From NCBI GenBank assembly GCA_000635015.1, contig JFMR01000045.1, positions 1 through 64,000 on the forward strand: a stretch of 64,000 bases of DNA, given 5' to 3'. Within the stretch, counting starts at the first letter, position 1. Every line of letters starts with the position of its first letter. The stretch comes from Prochlorococcus sp. scB243_498I20. Its GTDB lineage: Bacteria > Cyanobacteriota > Cyanobacteriia > PCC-6307 > Cyanobiaceae. The notes below the pieces were generated by a model. The model saw only the letters and a list, made by a program, of their open reading frames with translations, was not told where the DNA came from and searched no databases. The position numbers and the translations under genes were made by a program. Shown in pieces: positions 32,293 to 42,257 of the stretch.

Positions 32293-32577
32293 ATGAAAAA
32301 TTACTTTTGCAAAACCGTTTTAAGACAAATTAAGTTTGTAATTATTTTTACTTTATTAATTTTCTTAAAAAGTGATTACCTAAATGCTGAATATTTATTT
32401 GAAGAATTAGAAATCGATACCTCAACTAAAACAGAAGATGATAGTTCAGCTCTTCCAACTAATCCTTTTGAACTTGTGGAAATGATTCGCAGACAAAATA
32501 GTATGAATAATGCGACTGACCCTTCTGATGCTATTGACGATGCGTTAAAGTCATTTAATAGTCTGGAGGAAAAATAA
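32293..32577 (+). CDS. Hypothetical secreted/membrane-anchored protein
   Basis: N-terminal hydrophobic signal then acidic tail. Confidence 0.55.
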   Translation: MKNYFCKTVLRQIKFVIIFTLLIFLKSDYLNAEYLFEELEIDTSTKTEDDSSALPTNPFELVEMIRRQNSMNNATDPSDAIDDALKSFNSLEEK

Positions 32578-32617
32578 GAAATTCAATAAATTAAATTGTT
32601 ATTTTCAAAATTTTAAT

Positions 32618-33217
32618 ATGTTAAAAAACCCTATCCCAAAAGTTACTGACCAATTACAGCACAGAGCAATTGGTATTATTAATGGTAGATTCACTCCTCA
32701 TGGTCATGAGCAATTAAATAGAGGCTTTTTAATTGACAATAAAGGAGAAAAAATTGAAACAGTAGTACTAGGTAAAGCATTATCACTTTTAAAGAAGCAT
32801 ATTGATTTAAAGAAAAGTTATTATTGGATTGTTTATCCAAAGAATAAAAATACTCAAAACTTGCATTTACAGGTTGCAGGCATCTGGGATCCCTATCAAC
32901 TAAATGATTTCCCTAATGATTCTTCAAAAACTAACTTCTCTAAATTATTAGAAGAATTAGATCTAAAAGATAATTATTTTTCTGTCAGAGGAGAATTAGT
33001 TTTTGTCAACACTAAAAAGAAAGAAATTGTTATTAAGGTATGTCCTGCTATAAAGTCAAGAAATTTAAAAAATAAAAATTTTAAATTAGTGATAAAAGGT
33101 GAGCTTTCTCTTGAACTTGTTCATAGCTTTGTAAGTTTAGATATCAACAGAGATGGAAATTCTTTGGAATTAATTAACTACGAAGTGGTTAAAAAAAATC
33201 TTTCTGAAAATAACTAG
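32618..33217 (+). CDS. Conserved hypothetical protein
   Basis: Intact 199-aa ORF upstream of larC. Confidence 0.65.
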   Translation: MLKNPIPKVTDQLQHRAIGIINGRFTPHGHEQLNRGFLIDNKGEKIETVVLGKALSLLKKHIDLKKSYYWIVYPKNKNTQNLHLQVAGIWDPYQLNDFPNDSSKTNFSKLLEELDLKDNYFSVRGELVFVNTKKKEIVIKVCPAIKSRNLKNKNFKLVIKGELSLELVHSFVSLDINRDGNSLELINYEVVKKNLSENN

Positions 33218-33269
33218 AATGAGGGATTGATATTCGCTTCAATTTTACCAATCAAGAAATCTTTAATTT

Positions 33270-34502
33270 ATGGAAGATGTTTTAATTGAATGTTCTCCTG
33301 GCATCTCAGGAGATATGTTATTAGGAGCTTTTTATGATTTAGGGGTGCCAAAAAAAGTCATTGAACAGCCACTTATTGAACTTGGGTTTAAGGATTTATA
33401 TCAACTAGACTTTAAGGAATCAAAAAGTTGTTCAATTCGGGGCGTCAAGGCAAAGGTTGACAATAATGAATGTAGTTCTATCAAAAGAACTTGGAGAAGT
33501 ATCAAGGAACTTATTTTAAATGGACATTTAGAAGATAAATTAAAAGAAAGAATTTATGCAGTATTTGAATCGTTAGCGGTTGCAGAAGGAAAAGTTCATG
33601 GCATTAAATCTGATGATGTTCATTTCCATGAAATTGGAGCTATAGATTCATTGGTGGATATCATTGGTGTATGTGCTGCATTGAATTACTTGAATCCAAA
33701 GAGGGTTTATTGTAATGAACCCATGTTGGGGAAGGGTTTTGTTCAAACTGAACATGGAAAATTATCTGTACCACCTCCTGCTGTAATAGAGCTAATAAGA
33801 CAAAAAAATATTAAGGTTTTATCAAACCGTGACTTAATAGAGGGTGAACTCTCAACACCAACGGGCATTGCTTTACTTGCTAATTTAGTGGACTGTCCTG
33901 AACCTCCCTCAAAATATTCTATTAACTCTTATGGGGTAGGCATTGGTAATCTAAAATTTCCGTTTCCTAATTTGGTTAGAGTTTATAAAATTACTTCATT
34001 TGAGCATTCTTATATTCACGATAATGAACAAATTAGTCCAAAGTGTGAAGAAATATTTATTCAAGAAGCATGGATTGATGACCAGACACCCGAAGATATA
34101 TCTAATTTTGTGGAGAAACTAAGAATTGAGGGAGCCTACGATGTTTCCTATCAAGCTATCAATATGAAAAAAAATAGAATTGGATTTTCTATTCAAGCAA
34201 TCTTGCCCATAGAGAAAAAAGAAATCTTTAGACGATTATGGTTTGATTATTCCAATACTATAGGGGTTCGTGAAAGGACTCAATCTAGGTGGATATTACT
34301 TAGGCGTAGAGGAGAATGTTCAACGACTTTTGGAAATATAAAAGTTAAACAAACTTTGAAACCAGATGGATCAATAACTATGAAACCAGAAAATGATGAG
34401 GTATTAAGATTACAATTAAAGCATAAAATATCAACTTACGAAATAAGAAAAATTATAAAAGAATCAAGCAAAAAATTTAAAGCATTTGAAAACTGGAAAT
34501 GA
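33270..34502 (+). CDS. larC: LarC family nickel insertion protein (DUF111)
   Basis: 'ECSPGISGDMLLGAFYDLG', 'DVHFHEIGAIDSLVDIIGVCAAL', 'LSTPTGIALL'. Confidence 0.9.
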   Translation: MEDVLIECSPGISGDMLLGAFYDLGVPKKVIEQPLIELGFKDLYQLDFKESKSCSIRGVKAKVDNNECSSIKRTWRSIKELILNGHLEDKLKERIYAVFESLAVAEGKVHGIKSDDVHFHEIGAIDSLVDIIGVCAALNYLNPKRVYCNEPMLGKGFVQTEHGKLSVPPPAVIELIRQKNIKVLSNRDLIEGELSTPTGIALLANLVDCPEPPSKYSINSYGVGIGNLKFPFPNLVRVYKITSFEHSYIHDNEQISPKCEEIFIQEAWIDDQTPEDISNFVEKLRIEGAYDVSYQAINMKKNRIGFSIQAILPIEKKEIFRRLWFDYSNTIGVRERTQSRWILLRRRGECSTTFGNIKVKQTLKPDGSITMKPENDEVLRLQLKHKISTYEIRKIIKESSKKFKAFENWK

Positions 34503-35455
34503 GATTTAACTCAAGCAATAACTTATATCTTAAATTCCTTAAAAAAATAAATTTTGGTTGTTTAAAAAATATTTTTTTTATTACAAGCTTGTCATATTTT
34601 TGTATCTATTTTTTTAATAATATTGATCAAATTTCTTTTGATGTCAATTTAGAAAGAAATGGAATTAATCTATTTTTATCATTTTTATTTTGTATTTTCA
34701 GTATTTACCTGAACGCTTATGCATGGAAATATATTGTTAGATGGTTCGGGAAAGAATTTAAAAGTAATAATCTAGTCTCTTTTTATGTTTTAACCAATAT
34801 TCTTAAATACGTTCCAGGAGGGGTTTGGCATTTTGTGGAAAGATTTAATTTTTTAAAAACAATAAGTAATCCTCAGATTGCTTGGTATTCGACACTTATA
34901 GAACCTTATTTTATGTTGAGCGGATCTTTTCTCTTGGCATCAATGGGATTGATTTTTTCGCCATTCTATATTTTTTTAGTTGTTCCTTTGGCGTTCCTAA
35001 ATAGGAAATTTATTTTTCTGATATTAAAAAAATTAGGGGCTCTTAAGGGAAAAGTATTTGAGGTATTGAAACTTAAAAATTCAAAGGACCAATTTGAAGA
35101 GAGAATAAATATAATTTCATTTTTTCCTACTGAAGCTTTATTTCTTGAAATTGGATTTGTTTTATTTAAATTTATTGGGTTTTATATTTGCTTAAATACT
35201 TTTTATGCGAGTAATTCTCTGAACATTATTTTTTTATTGGTAATTTTTTCTTTGTCATGGTCTTTAGGCTTGGTAGTCCCAGCAGCTCCAGGAGGAGTTG
35301 GCGTTTTTGAGGCTTGCCTCCTTTTATTTGTAGGGAAAAGTATTCCACAAAATATAATTATCATCAGTTTAGTTTATTTTAGGGTTATATCTACCTCTGC
35401 AGATTTGTTCTTAAGCCTACCTTTCTTAATAAGAAAAATTTATAAAAGAATTTAG
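34499..35455 (+). CDS. Flippase-like integral membrane protein (LPG synthase TM/YbhN-like)
   Basis: Multi-TM; 'VPAAPGGVGVFEA' typical motif; 4-bp ATGA overlap with larC. Confidence 0.78.
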   Translation: MRFNSSNNLYLKFLKKINFGCLKNIFFITSLSYFCIYFFNNIDQISFDVNLERNGINLFLSFLFCIFSIYLNAYAWKYIVRWFGKEFKSNNLVSFYVLTNILKYVPGGVWHFVERFNFLKTISNPQIAWYSTLIEPYFMLSGSFLLASMGLIFSPFYIFLVVPLAFLNRKFIFLILKKLGALKGKVFEVLKLKNSKDQFEERINIISFFPTEALFLEIGFVLFKFIGFYICLNTFYASNSLNIIFLLVIFSLSWSLGLVVPAAPGGVGVFEACLLLFVGKSIPQNIIIISLVYFRVISTSADLFLSLPFLIRKIYKRI

Positions 35456-36990
35456 TTTTTTTTCTCTAAACTTGGTATCAATGTAAATGAAGCAATAAGG
35501 CCTAGAGTCATGATAAGAATGGCTGGTAATATCGCTTCTACCATTCTTTCATCTCCAGCATATTGATATATCCTCACAGATAATGTATCAAAATCAAATG
35601 GTCTCAAAATAAAGGTCATGGGTAATTCTTTTATCGTATCTACAAAAACCAACAGTGATCCCACGAATATTGGTCCCTGAAGAAGAGGTAGATGAATCCT
35701 TTTGATGATTCCCGGCCAATTTTCTCCTAGTCCAAGTGCAGCTTCATCTAGATTAGGAGAAATTCTCTCAAGACTTGAATCAATAGAACCCTTAGAAATA
35801 GTTAGAAATCGAACAAGATAACCCCAAATAAGTAAGCAAACAGCAAAGAAATTCAATTTTGGAGAAGAAATGCTTATTAAAGATAAAGCTAATACAGTGC
35901 CTGGAATTGCATAACCTATTCCCGCAAGGTTTGTTATTAGTCCTAGTAAAAAGCTTTTATTTGGTCGTCTTGCTAAGGAAACTATTAAGGAGAATAACAT
36001 CGTTATTAACGCAGTAAAAAATCCTAGACTTATGGTTCTGAATGATAGGGTAAGTAATTCTACATATAACCCTTTTTGAATTTGATCGATATTGAGCAGA
36101 ACCCAAAAACATGGAATTCCAAAAGAGAAAATTGGAGGAAATAAAGTTATTGTTATTGCTAAAAGAGCTCTTATTTTTTTTAATTCCCACCCTTGAGAAT
36201 CTTTTGATGCAGGATTTTCACTCCACCGCTTTGATTTTTTTCTCGAGAATTTTTCAAACATAATTAAAGTGAAAATTATTAATAAAGCTACCAAAGATAG
36301 TCCAATAGCACTTTTTGGATTACCCTCAATTATCCAATTTTCAGCTATACCCGTAGAAATACTTGGAATATTTAATAATGCAAATGTACCTAACTCATTC
36401 ATTACTTCCATACACATTAAACTTATTCCTGTTATTAGTGCTGGCAACGCCATTGGAAAAGCGATTTTAAAGAAGCTCCTCCACGGCCCAACTCCTAATC
36501 CTCTACTAGCATTGATTTGATTAACTCCAAATTTATTAAAACTTTCGTTAGCAAGAATGAATACATATGGGTAAGTAGAGATTGAAAGTATTAATACCCC
36601 CCACCATAAACCGGTTACTTGATAACCAAAAATACTTCCTAAATCCTGCAAAACAGCTGTTATTAGGTATGCTGGGGCGGCTAGTGGAATGAGCTGACAA
36701 ATACGGAGAACTTTTCTGAACTTAAAATCACAATTTGAAAGTAACCATCCATTCAAAGTGCCTAATCCTCCTCCAAAAAAACTTGTCAATACTAAAACTT
36801 TTAAAGTCTCTAATACCTCTTCTCCTCCAGCAATACCTAATGAAAAATTTCCACTTACAACATATTGAACTCCTTCAAGAATAAAATTAAAAATTGGAAT
36901 GATTACTAAGAGTGCAACAATAAACGAAATAAAATAAAAAAGTTTTAATTCGTTTACTGCGTTTTTAAATCCTTTAATAAGTATTTTCAA
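35452..36990 (-). CDS. futB: Iron(III) ABC transporter permease (FutB/FbpB type)
   Basis: Two fused BPD_transp_1 domains; 'AALGLGENWPGIIKRIHLPLLQGPI' and 'ASRGLGVGPWRSFFKIAFPMALPAL' EAA loops. Confidence 0.88.
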   Translation of the reverse strand: MKILIKGFKNAVNELKLFYFISFIVALLVIIPIFNFILEGVQYVVSGNFSLGIAGGEEVLETLKVLVLTSFFGGGLGTLNGWLLSNCDFKFRKVLRICQLIPLAAPAYLITAVLQDLGSIFGYQVTGLWWGVLILSISTYPYVFILANESFNKFGVNQINASRGLGVGPWRSFFKIAFPMALPALITGISLMCMEVMNELGTFALLNIPSISTGIAENWIIEGNPKSAIGLSLVALLIIFTLIMFEKFSRKKSKRWSENPASKDSQGWELKKIRALLAITITLFPPIFSFGIPCFWVLLNIDQIQKGLYVELLTLSFRTISLGFFTALITMLFSLIVSLARRPNKSFLLGLITNLAGIGYAIPGTVLALSLISISSPKLNFFAVCLLIWGYLVRFLTISKGSIDSSLERISPNLDEAALGLGENWPGIIKRIHLPLLQGPIFVGSLLVFVDTIKELPMTFILRPFDFDTLSVRIYQYAGDERMVEAILPAILIMTLGLIASFTLIPSLEKKN

Positions 36991-37016
36991 AAAATAATTA
37001 AATCCTAATATGAACT

Positions 37017-38126
37017 CTAATCTGAATTAAATCTACATGATGACAGTTGATTTTTAATAGTTTGGTGATCTAAGTTTTTCCCAATTAATACTATCTTGTT
37101 AGATTTTTCTTTTGTCCATTCCTCATCATCTAGAGAAAACCGCTTTCCAGATAGGTGAAAAATGTGTTTTCTTTCACTTTCCATAAACCATAATATTCCT
37201 TTAGCTCTAAATACATTTTCTGAGATTTGATTATCTAAGAAATATTGAAATTTCCTTAAGGAAAATGGTTCAAATGTCTCATATGAAACTGAGGTAAAAC
37301 CTTCGATATTATTGATTAAATCGTGGGGATGAGAAGAGTGATCGTGGGGATGAGAAGAGTGATCGTGGGGATGAGAAGAGTGATCGTGGGAATGAGAAGA
37401 GTGATCGTGGGGATGAGAAGAGTGATCGTGGGAATGAGAAGAGTGATCGTGGGGATGAGAAGAGTGATTGTTTGAATTTTGTTCTATATTTTTTTTATTT
37501 TTCTCGAACTCAAAAGTATCCGTCTCAAATAGACCCACGCTCATTATTGTATGTAATGCAACTTCACTATTAGTTGATCTCAAAATCCTTGGTTCTTTTT
37601 TTATTTTATTTATAAACTCCTCTATTTTCTTTAATTGTTTTTCATCTACTAAATCAGATTTATTAAGAAGAAGGATATCTCCATATAAAATTTGAGAATA
37701 GGCGACACTTGTATTATTAATTTCAAAATCAAAATTTTCTCCATCAATGACAGTGATTATCGAATCTAATCTTACTTTTTCTCTAAGATCACCAGCCGCA
37801 AAAGTCATGGCTACTGGTAATGGATCTGCTAATCCAGTTGTTTCAACAATCAAATAGTCTAATTTTTCAGCTCTTTCTAAAACTTTGGATACAGTATTTA
37901 ATAATTCGCCATTTATAGAGCAACATATACATCCATTATTTAATTCGATCATATCCTCTGAGCCTTCTATTATTAAGTCATTATCTATTCCGATTTCTCC
38001 AAATTCGTTAACTAAAACAGCTGTTTTAATACCAACTTGATTTTTTAAAATATGATTTAGAAGTGTAGTTTTGCCAGAACCTAAAAATCCACTAATAATA
38101 GTAACTGGCAATAAATTTTTAGACAT
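37017..38126 (-). CDS. CobW/COG0523 family GTP-binding metallochaperone
   Basis: 'ISGFLGSGKTTLLNHIL', 'CICCSI' (CxCC), 'LLNKSDLV'; His-rich linker. Confidence 0.93.
   Translation of the reverse strand: MSKNLLPVTIISGFLGSGKTTLLNHILKNQVGIKTAVLVNEFGEIGIDNDLIIEGSEDMIELNNGCICCSINGELLNTVSKVLERAEKLDYLIVETTGLADPLPVAMTFAAGDLREKVRLDSIITVIDGENFDFEINNTSVAYSQILYGDILLLNKSDLVDEKQLKKIEEFINKIKKEPRILRSTNSEVALHTIMSVGLFETDTFEFEKNKKNIEQNSNNHSSHPHDHSSHSHDHSSHPHDHSSHSHDHSSHPHDHSSHPHDHSSHPHDLINNIEGFTSVSYETFEPFSLRKFQYFLDNQISENVFRAKGILWFMESERKHIFHLSGKRFSLDDEEWTKEKSNKIVLIGKNLDHQTIKNQLSSCRFNSD
37321..37467 (-). repeat. Seven 21-nt tandem repeats encoding H(P/S)HDHSS in the CobW-type protein
   Basis: Unit tcgtggggatgagaagagtga (variant gggaatgag) repeated in frame. 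Confidence 0.95.
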
Positions 38127-38155
38127 TTTGAATAGTTGAAAACAAGTTTATATTT

Positions 38156-38446
38156 TTATTGATCGAAAATTTTGTTGATTTCCGAAGCTAATGTTTGATC
38201 CAGATTCGTAATACCTCCTAGATCATGTGTATTTAATTTAATTATTACTTTTGCATAAACATTCTCCCAGTTAGGATGATGATTATATTTTTCACAGATT
38301 AAAGCAACCTTAGTCATAAAAGCAAAGGCTTCAATAAAATTAGCGAAGTTAAATTCTCTTTGGATTTGTTTAGATTTAATTTCCCAGCCAGGTATTTTGA
38401 CAACTAATTCATTCAATTCTTCATCTTGCAAAATGTAGGGTTCCAT
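38156..38446 (-). CDS. Pterin-4a-carbinolamine dehydratase family
   Basis: 'EKYNHHPNWENVYAKVIIKLNTHDLGGIT' motif. Confidence 0.92.
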   Translation of the reverse strand: MEPYILQDEELNELVVKIPGWEIKSKQIQREFNFANFIEAFAFMTKVALICEKYNHHPNWENVYAKVIIKLNTHDLGGITNLDQTLASEINKIFDQ

Positions 38447-38482
38447 TAAATAATAAATCTGACTAATTACATTATAAATACC

Positions 38483-38938
38483 TTATTTTTTCTCACCAAT
38501 TATATGTACATTAATGATTCTTTCCTTTTGATCAAATCTATGTTCCCATAAATAAACTGCTTGCCATGTGCCCAGCATAATTTTCCCGTCTTGAAAACTC
38601 AAAGATAAACAAGTGTTTGTTAGGGATGTTTTAATATGTGCTGGCATATCGTCAGCCCCTTCTTGATAATGTTTATAAGATATTTCTTCTCTATTTTTTG
38701 ATAAGGTTAAGTAGGAATCATAGGGAACTATCGATTGCATATACTTTTTTAGGTCCCTCAGTACATTTGGATCTGCGTTTTCATTAATAGTTAAACTGCA
38801 ACTTGTATGAAGTGAAGTTAAATTTAAAATTCCGGAATGAAAATTATTTTTTTCAACACATAAATTTAAATCATATGTGATATCAATAAAACCCTCGCCA
38901 TGAGTTATGAATTTTAATTTTGAAAATATTTGTTCCAT
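38483..38938 (-). CDS. YjbQ family protein (UPF0047)
   Basis: 'LTSLHTSCSLTINENADPNVLRDL', 'PAHIKTSLTNTCLSL', 'GTWQAVYLWEHR'. Confidence 0.92.
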   Translation of the reverse strand: MEQIFSKLKFITHGEGFIDITYDLNLCVEKNNFHSGILNLTSLHTSCSLTINENADPNVLRDLKKYMQSIVPYDSYLTLSKNREEISYKHYQEGADDMPAHIKTSLTNTCLSLSFQDGKIMLGTWQAVYLWEHRFDQKERIINVHIIGEKK

Positions 38939-39046
38939 ATAAGTTAAAACTTAATTAATCAATATCCTATTATGGATAAAGATGCATGTTTTACTGCAGA
39001 CATTAAAATTTTTATCTTAAGATAAATTTAATTTCCATTTAAATCT

Positions 39047-40552
39047 TTGGCTGAAACTCATTGGAATAATCTGGGTGCTTACCTTAAAGAAACACAAATA
39101 TTAGGTTCAATCCAAAATACACTTTACTGGGATCAAAATACTGGAATGCCAAAGAAAGGTGCTTCTTGGAGGTCTGAACAACTTACTTATATTGCAAAAG
39201 TATTGCATGAAAGAAATTCTTCCGAGGAATTTTCTAATTTAATACAATCTGCTAAAAATGAACTAGCAGATATTGAACGAAATTCCGATAATCAACTTTT
39301 CATAAAAGATAAAGAAAGAAATATTAGTCTTTTATTGAAGGAATTTAATAGAGAAAGAAATTTAGATCCTAAATTAGTTGAGTCTCTAGCAAAGGCAAAA
39401 TCTAAAGGGTATGAAAGCTGGCAAGAAGCTAAGGAGAAATCAAATTTTAAGATTTTTCTTCCTTTCTTTGAAGAATTAGTTAAATTGCGGATTGAAGAGG
39501 CAAAACAAATATCAGATCAATATTCACCATGGGAAACTTTAGCCCAACCCTTTGAACCCGAATTAACTTTAAAGTGGCTGAATAAAATGTTTCAGCCTTT
39601 GAAAGATGGTCTCCCAGAGTTGATTAGAGGGATTAATAAATCTAAGAAATATCACTGGGATTTGAGTCCAGAATCTCAACATAATTTATGTTCTCAATTA
39701 CTTGATGAGTTTGGGAGAGATAAAGATCTAGTTGTTGTTGGTAAATCTCCCCATCCTTTTTCGATTACATTAGGCCCTAATGATTACAGGATTACGACAA
39801 GAATTGTTGAAGGTGAACCATTATCAAGTTTTTTAGCAACTGCGCATGAGTGGGGGCATTCTATTTATGAGCAGGGTTTGCCATCCCAAAGTCATCAATG
39901 GTTTGCTTGGCCTTTAGGTCAAGCAACCTCTATGGGTATTCATGAAAGTCAATCTTTATTTTGGGAAAATAGAATAGTTAAATCCAAATCTTTTTCAAAA
40001 AGATTTTTTAACAAATTTGTTTCGGCTGGATGTTCTCTTAATAATTATCTAGAACTATGTAAATCTATAAATCATTTGGAAGCGGGATTAAATAGGGTAG
40101 AAGCGGATGAATTGACTTATGGCTTACACATATTAATAAGAACCGAACTTGAAATAGATTTAATTGAAAGAGGGTTACCTGCTGAAGATATTCCAACAGA
40201 ATGGAATAAAAGATATGATGAACTCCTAGGAATTAAACCATCTAATGATTCAGAAGGTTGTCTTCAAGATGTTCATTGGAGTGAAGGGGCGTTTGGATAT
40301 TTCCCCTCATATTTGTTAGGACATGTTATAAGTGCGCAAATATCTTCTCAAATGGAAAGAGACATAGGTTTGATTGACAACTTAATTGAAAATGGTGAAT
40401 ATCAAAAGATCATCTTTTGGTTAAAAAAAAATATACATAAATATGGCAGATCAGTTAATTGTATGGAGTTGGTAAGAGATGTAACTAATGAAGAACTATC
40501 GCCAAACTATTTTATTAATCATCTAAGGTCTAAAATAAATGATTTTTGCTGA
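39047..40552 (+). CDS. Carboxypeptidase Taq (M32) family metallopeptidase
   Basis: HEWGHSIYEQGL zinc site, 'GIHESQSLFWEN'; TTG start. Confidence 0.92.
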   Translation: MAETHWNNLGAYLKETQILGSIQNTLYWDQNTGMPKKGASWRSEQLTYIAKVLHERNSSEEFSNLIQSAKNELADIERNSDNQLFIKDKERNISLLLKEFNRERNLDPKLVESLAKAKSKGYESWQEAKEKSNFKIFLPFFEELVKLRIEEAKQISDQYSPWETLAQPFEPELTLKWLNKMFQPLKDGLPELIRGINKSKKYHWDLSPESQHNLCSQLLDEFGRDKDLVVVGKSPHPFSITLGPNDYRITTRIVEGEPLSSFLATAHEWGHSIYEQGLPSQSHQWFAWPLGQATSMGIHESQSLFWENRIVKSKSFSKRFFNKFVSAGCSLNNYLELCKSINHLEAGLNRVEADELTYGLHILIRTELEIDLIERGLPAEDIPTEWNKRYDELLGIKPSNDSEGCLQDVHWSEGAFGYFPSYLLGHVISAQISSQMERDIGLIDNLIENGEYQKIIFWLKKNIHKYGRSVNCMELVRDVTNEELSPNYFINHLRSKINDFC

Positions 40553-40612
40553 AACATTACTTTTAAAGAATTTGGTTAGGTGTGAGGATGTAAGATAAAC
40601 AAAAATAATTTC

Positions 40613-41203
40613 TTGATGGCAAATCTAAATCAGCCCCCAAGCAGGGTTACCCCAAATTTATTGCACATACTAAATGCTTTCACTGACAGCTCAAATACAA
40701 TAATAAACACAATTGTTGAATTGAACTCTAATACCATAAATAAATATGAATTAATTACAGAAACGGGCCATCTTAAACTTGATAGGGTAGGTTATTCATC
40801 ACTTGCGTATCCCTTTGCTTATGGATGTATTCCAAGGACATGGGATGAAGATGGAGATCCTCTTGATGTAGAAATTGTTGGGGTAACTGAGCCATTGATA
40901 CCAGGATCTATTGTGGAAGCAAGGATTATTGGGGTGATGAAATTTGATGATGGTGGAGAGGTCGATGATAAGGTAATAGCGGTTCTCGCTGATGATAAAA
41001 GAATGGATCATATCTCAAGTTATGAAGACCTTGGAGATCATTGGTTAAAAGAAACAAAGTATTATTGGGAGCACTACAAAGATCTAAAAAAACCAGGAAC
41101 ATGTACTGTCAATGGTTTTTTTGGGATAGAAGAAGCTGTTAAAGTGATTAAAGATTGTGAAGAGAGATACAAAAAAGAAATTGATCCTAAATTAGTAAAT
41201 TAA
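40613..41203 (+). CDS. ppa: Family I inorganic pyrophosphatase, active-site residues largely conserved
   Basis: 'INKYEL', 'YPFAYGCIPRTWDEDGDPLDVEIV', 'HYKDL'. Confidence 0.88.
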   Translation: MMANLNQPPSRVTPNLLHILNAFTDSSNTIINTIVELNSNTINKYELITETGHLKLDRVGYSSLAYPFAYGCIPRTWDEDGDPLDVEIVGVTEPLIPGSIVEARIIGVMKFDDGGEVDDKVIAVLADDKRMDHISSYEDLGDHWLKETKYYWEHYKDLKKPGTCTVNGFFGIEEAVKVIKDCEERYKKEIDPKLVN

Positions 41204-41216
41204 CTAATTTTATTTT
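41189..41216. terminator. Hairpin spanning stop codons of convergent ppa-like gene and hemC
   Basis: AAATTAGT-aaatta-ACTAATTT 8-bp perfect stem followed by TATTTTT. Confidence 0.45.
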
Positions 41217-42160
41217 TCTCTAAATTTTTCAAATATTTCGCTTAGTATTTCTTCGGCACCTTGCTTCTTTAATTTTTTAGCTAGTTCTTTGCCTACTTCT
41301 TCGGGATCATTAATATTGCCAATATATTGATCTTTAATAAGCCTTTCTCCATCAAGAGATGCAACCATACCAGTAAGGCAAAGTTGTTCATTCTGAATTT
41401 TACTATTCACACCTATTGGGACTTGGCATCCACCTTCAAGCTCTCTTAAAAAAGCCCTTTCTGCTAGACATCTTTGACTGGTGGGTTTATCTTCTAAGAT
41501 ATTTATAATTTCTAAAACTTTTTTATCATCAGATTTACATTCAATGCCTAGTGCTCCTTGGCCAACGGCATGAAGGGAAACTTCACTTGAGATAATCTGG
41601 TGAATTCTTGATTCAAAGCCTAATCTCTTTAAACCAGCAGCAGCAAGAATTATACAATCAAATTCTCCTGCATCTAATTTTTCAATTCTTGTAATAACAT
41701 TTCCCCTGATATCTTTGAAAACAAGATGTGGGTACTTATTTCTTAATTGTGCAAGTCTTCTTAGGGAGCTTGTTCCTACAATCGAACCTTCAGGTAAGGT
41801 TTCTAGTTTATAACAGTCATTTTTTTTGCTTACTACTAAAGCATCTGAAGGATCTTCCCTTTTTGTGATGCATCCTAATTGAAGGCCATTAGGCAAATTG
41901 GTTGGTAAATCTTTTAGAGAATGTACTGCTATATCTGCATGGCCTACGAGCATTTGTGCTTCAAGTTCTTTTGTAAATAAGCCTTTGTCGCCTATTTTGG
42001 CTAAGGCTACATCAAGGATTTTGTCTCCCTGAGTTGCCATAGCTTCTATAGATACCTCTAAATTGGGAATATTCTTTTCTAGTTGATCTTTAACCCATAA
42101 AGTTTGAACCATTGCTAGTTTGCTTCTTCTGCTTGCTATTTTCAGCTTAAAATTAGTCAT
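41210..42160 (-). CDS. hemC: Porphobilinogen deaminase
   Basis: '[19 protein letters not shown]', '[11 protein letters not shown]', '[11 protein letters not shown]'. Confidence 0.98.
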   Translation of the reverse strand: MTNFKLKIASRRSKLAMVQTLWVKDQLEKNIPNLEVSIEAMATQGDKILDVALAKIGDKGLFTKELEAQMLVGHADIAVHSLKDLPTNLPNGLQLGCITKREDPSDALVVSKKNDCYKLETLPEGSIVGTSSLRRLAQLRNKYPHLVFKDIRGNVITRIEKLDAGEFDCIILAAAGLKRLGFESRIHQIISSEVSLHAVGQGALGIECKSDDKKVLEIINILEDKPTSQRCLAERAFLRELEGGCQVPIGVNSKIQNEQLCLTGMVASLDGERLIKDQYIGNINDPEEVGKELAKKLKKQGAEEILSEIFEKFREK

Positions 42161-42257
42161 TAAATATTATTTTGAGTTTGAATTAAAAATAAAGTCGAAT
42201 CTATTTTAAGCTATTCTTTTGCAAGTTTTTAAAGCTGAAAATTATACTTAACTTTTT

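Noticed and set aside
35452-36990. Incomplete iron transporter as an anomaly
   Set aside because: A lone futB-type permease away from binding-protein and ATPase genes is common in cyanobacteria; partners probably lie outside the window.
37321-37467. CRISPR-like regular repeats
   Set aside because: Contiguous 21-nt coding repeats without spacers, in frame with a CobW-type protein.
38156-38446. Carboxysome-associated Rubisco assembly factor (acRAF) reading of the pterin dehydratase-like gene
   Set aside because: The sequence keeps the canonical PCD motif EKYNHHPNWENVY..THDLGGIT and no carboxysome genes are nearby.
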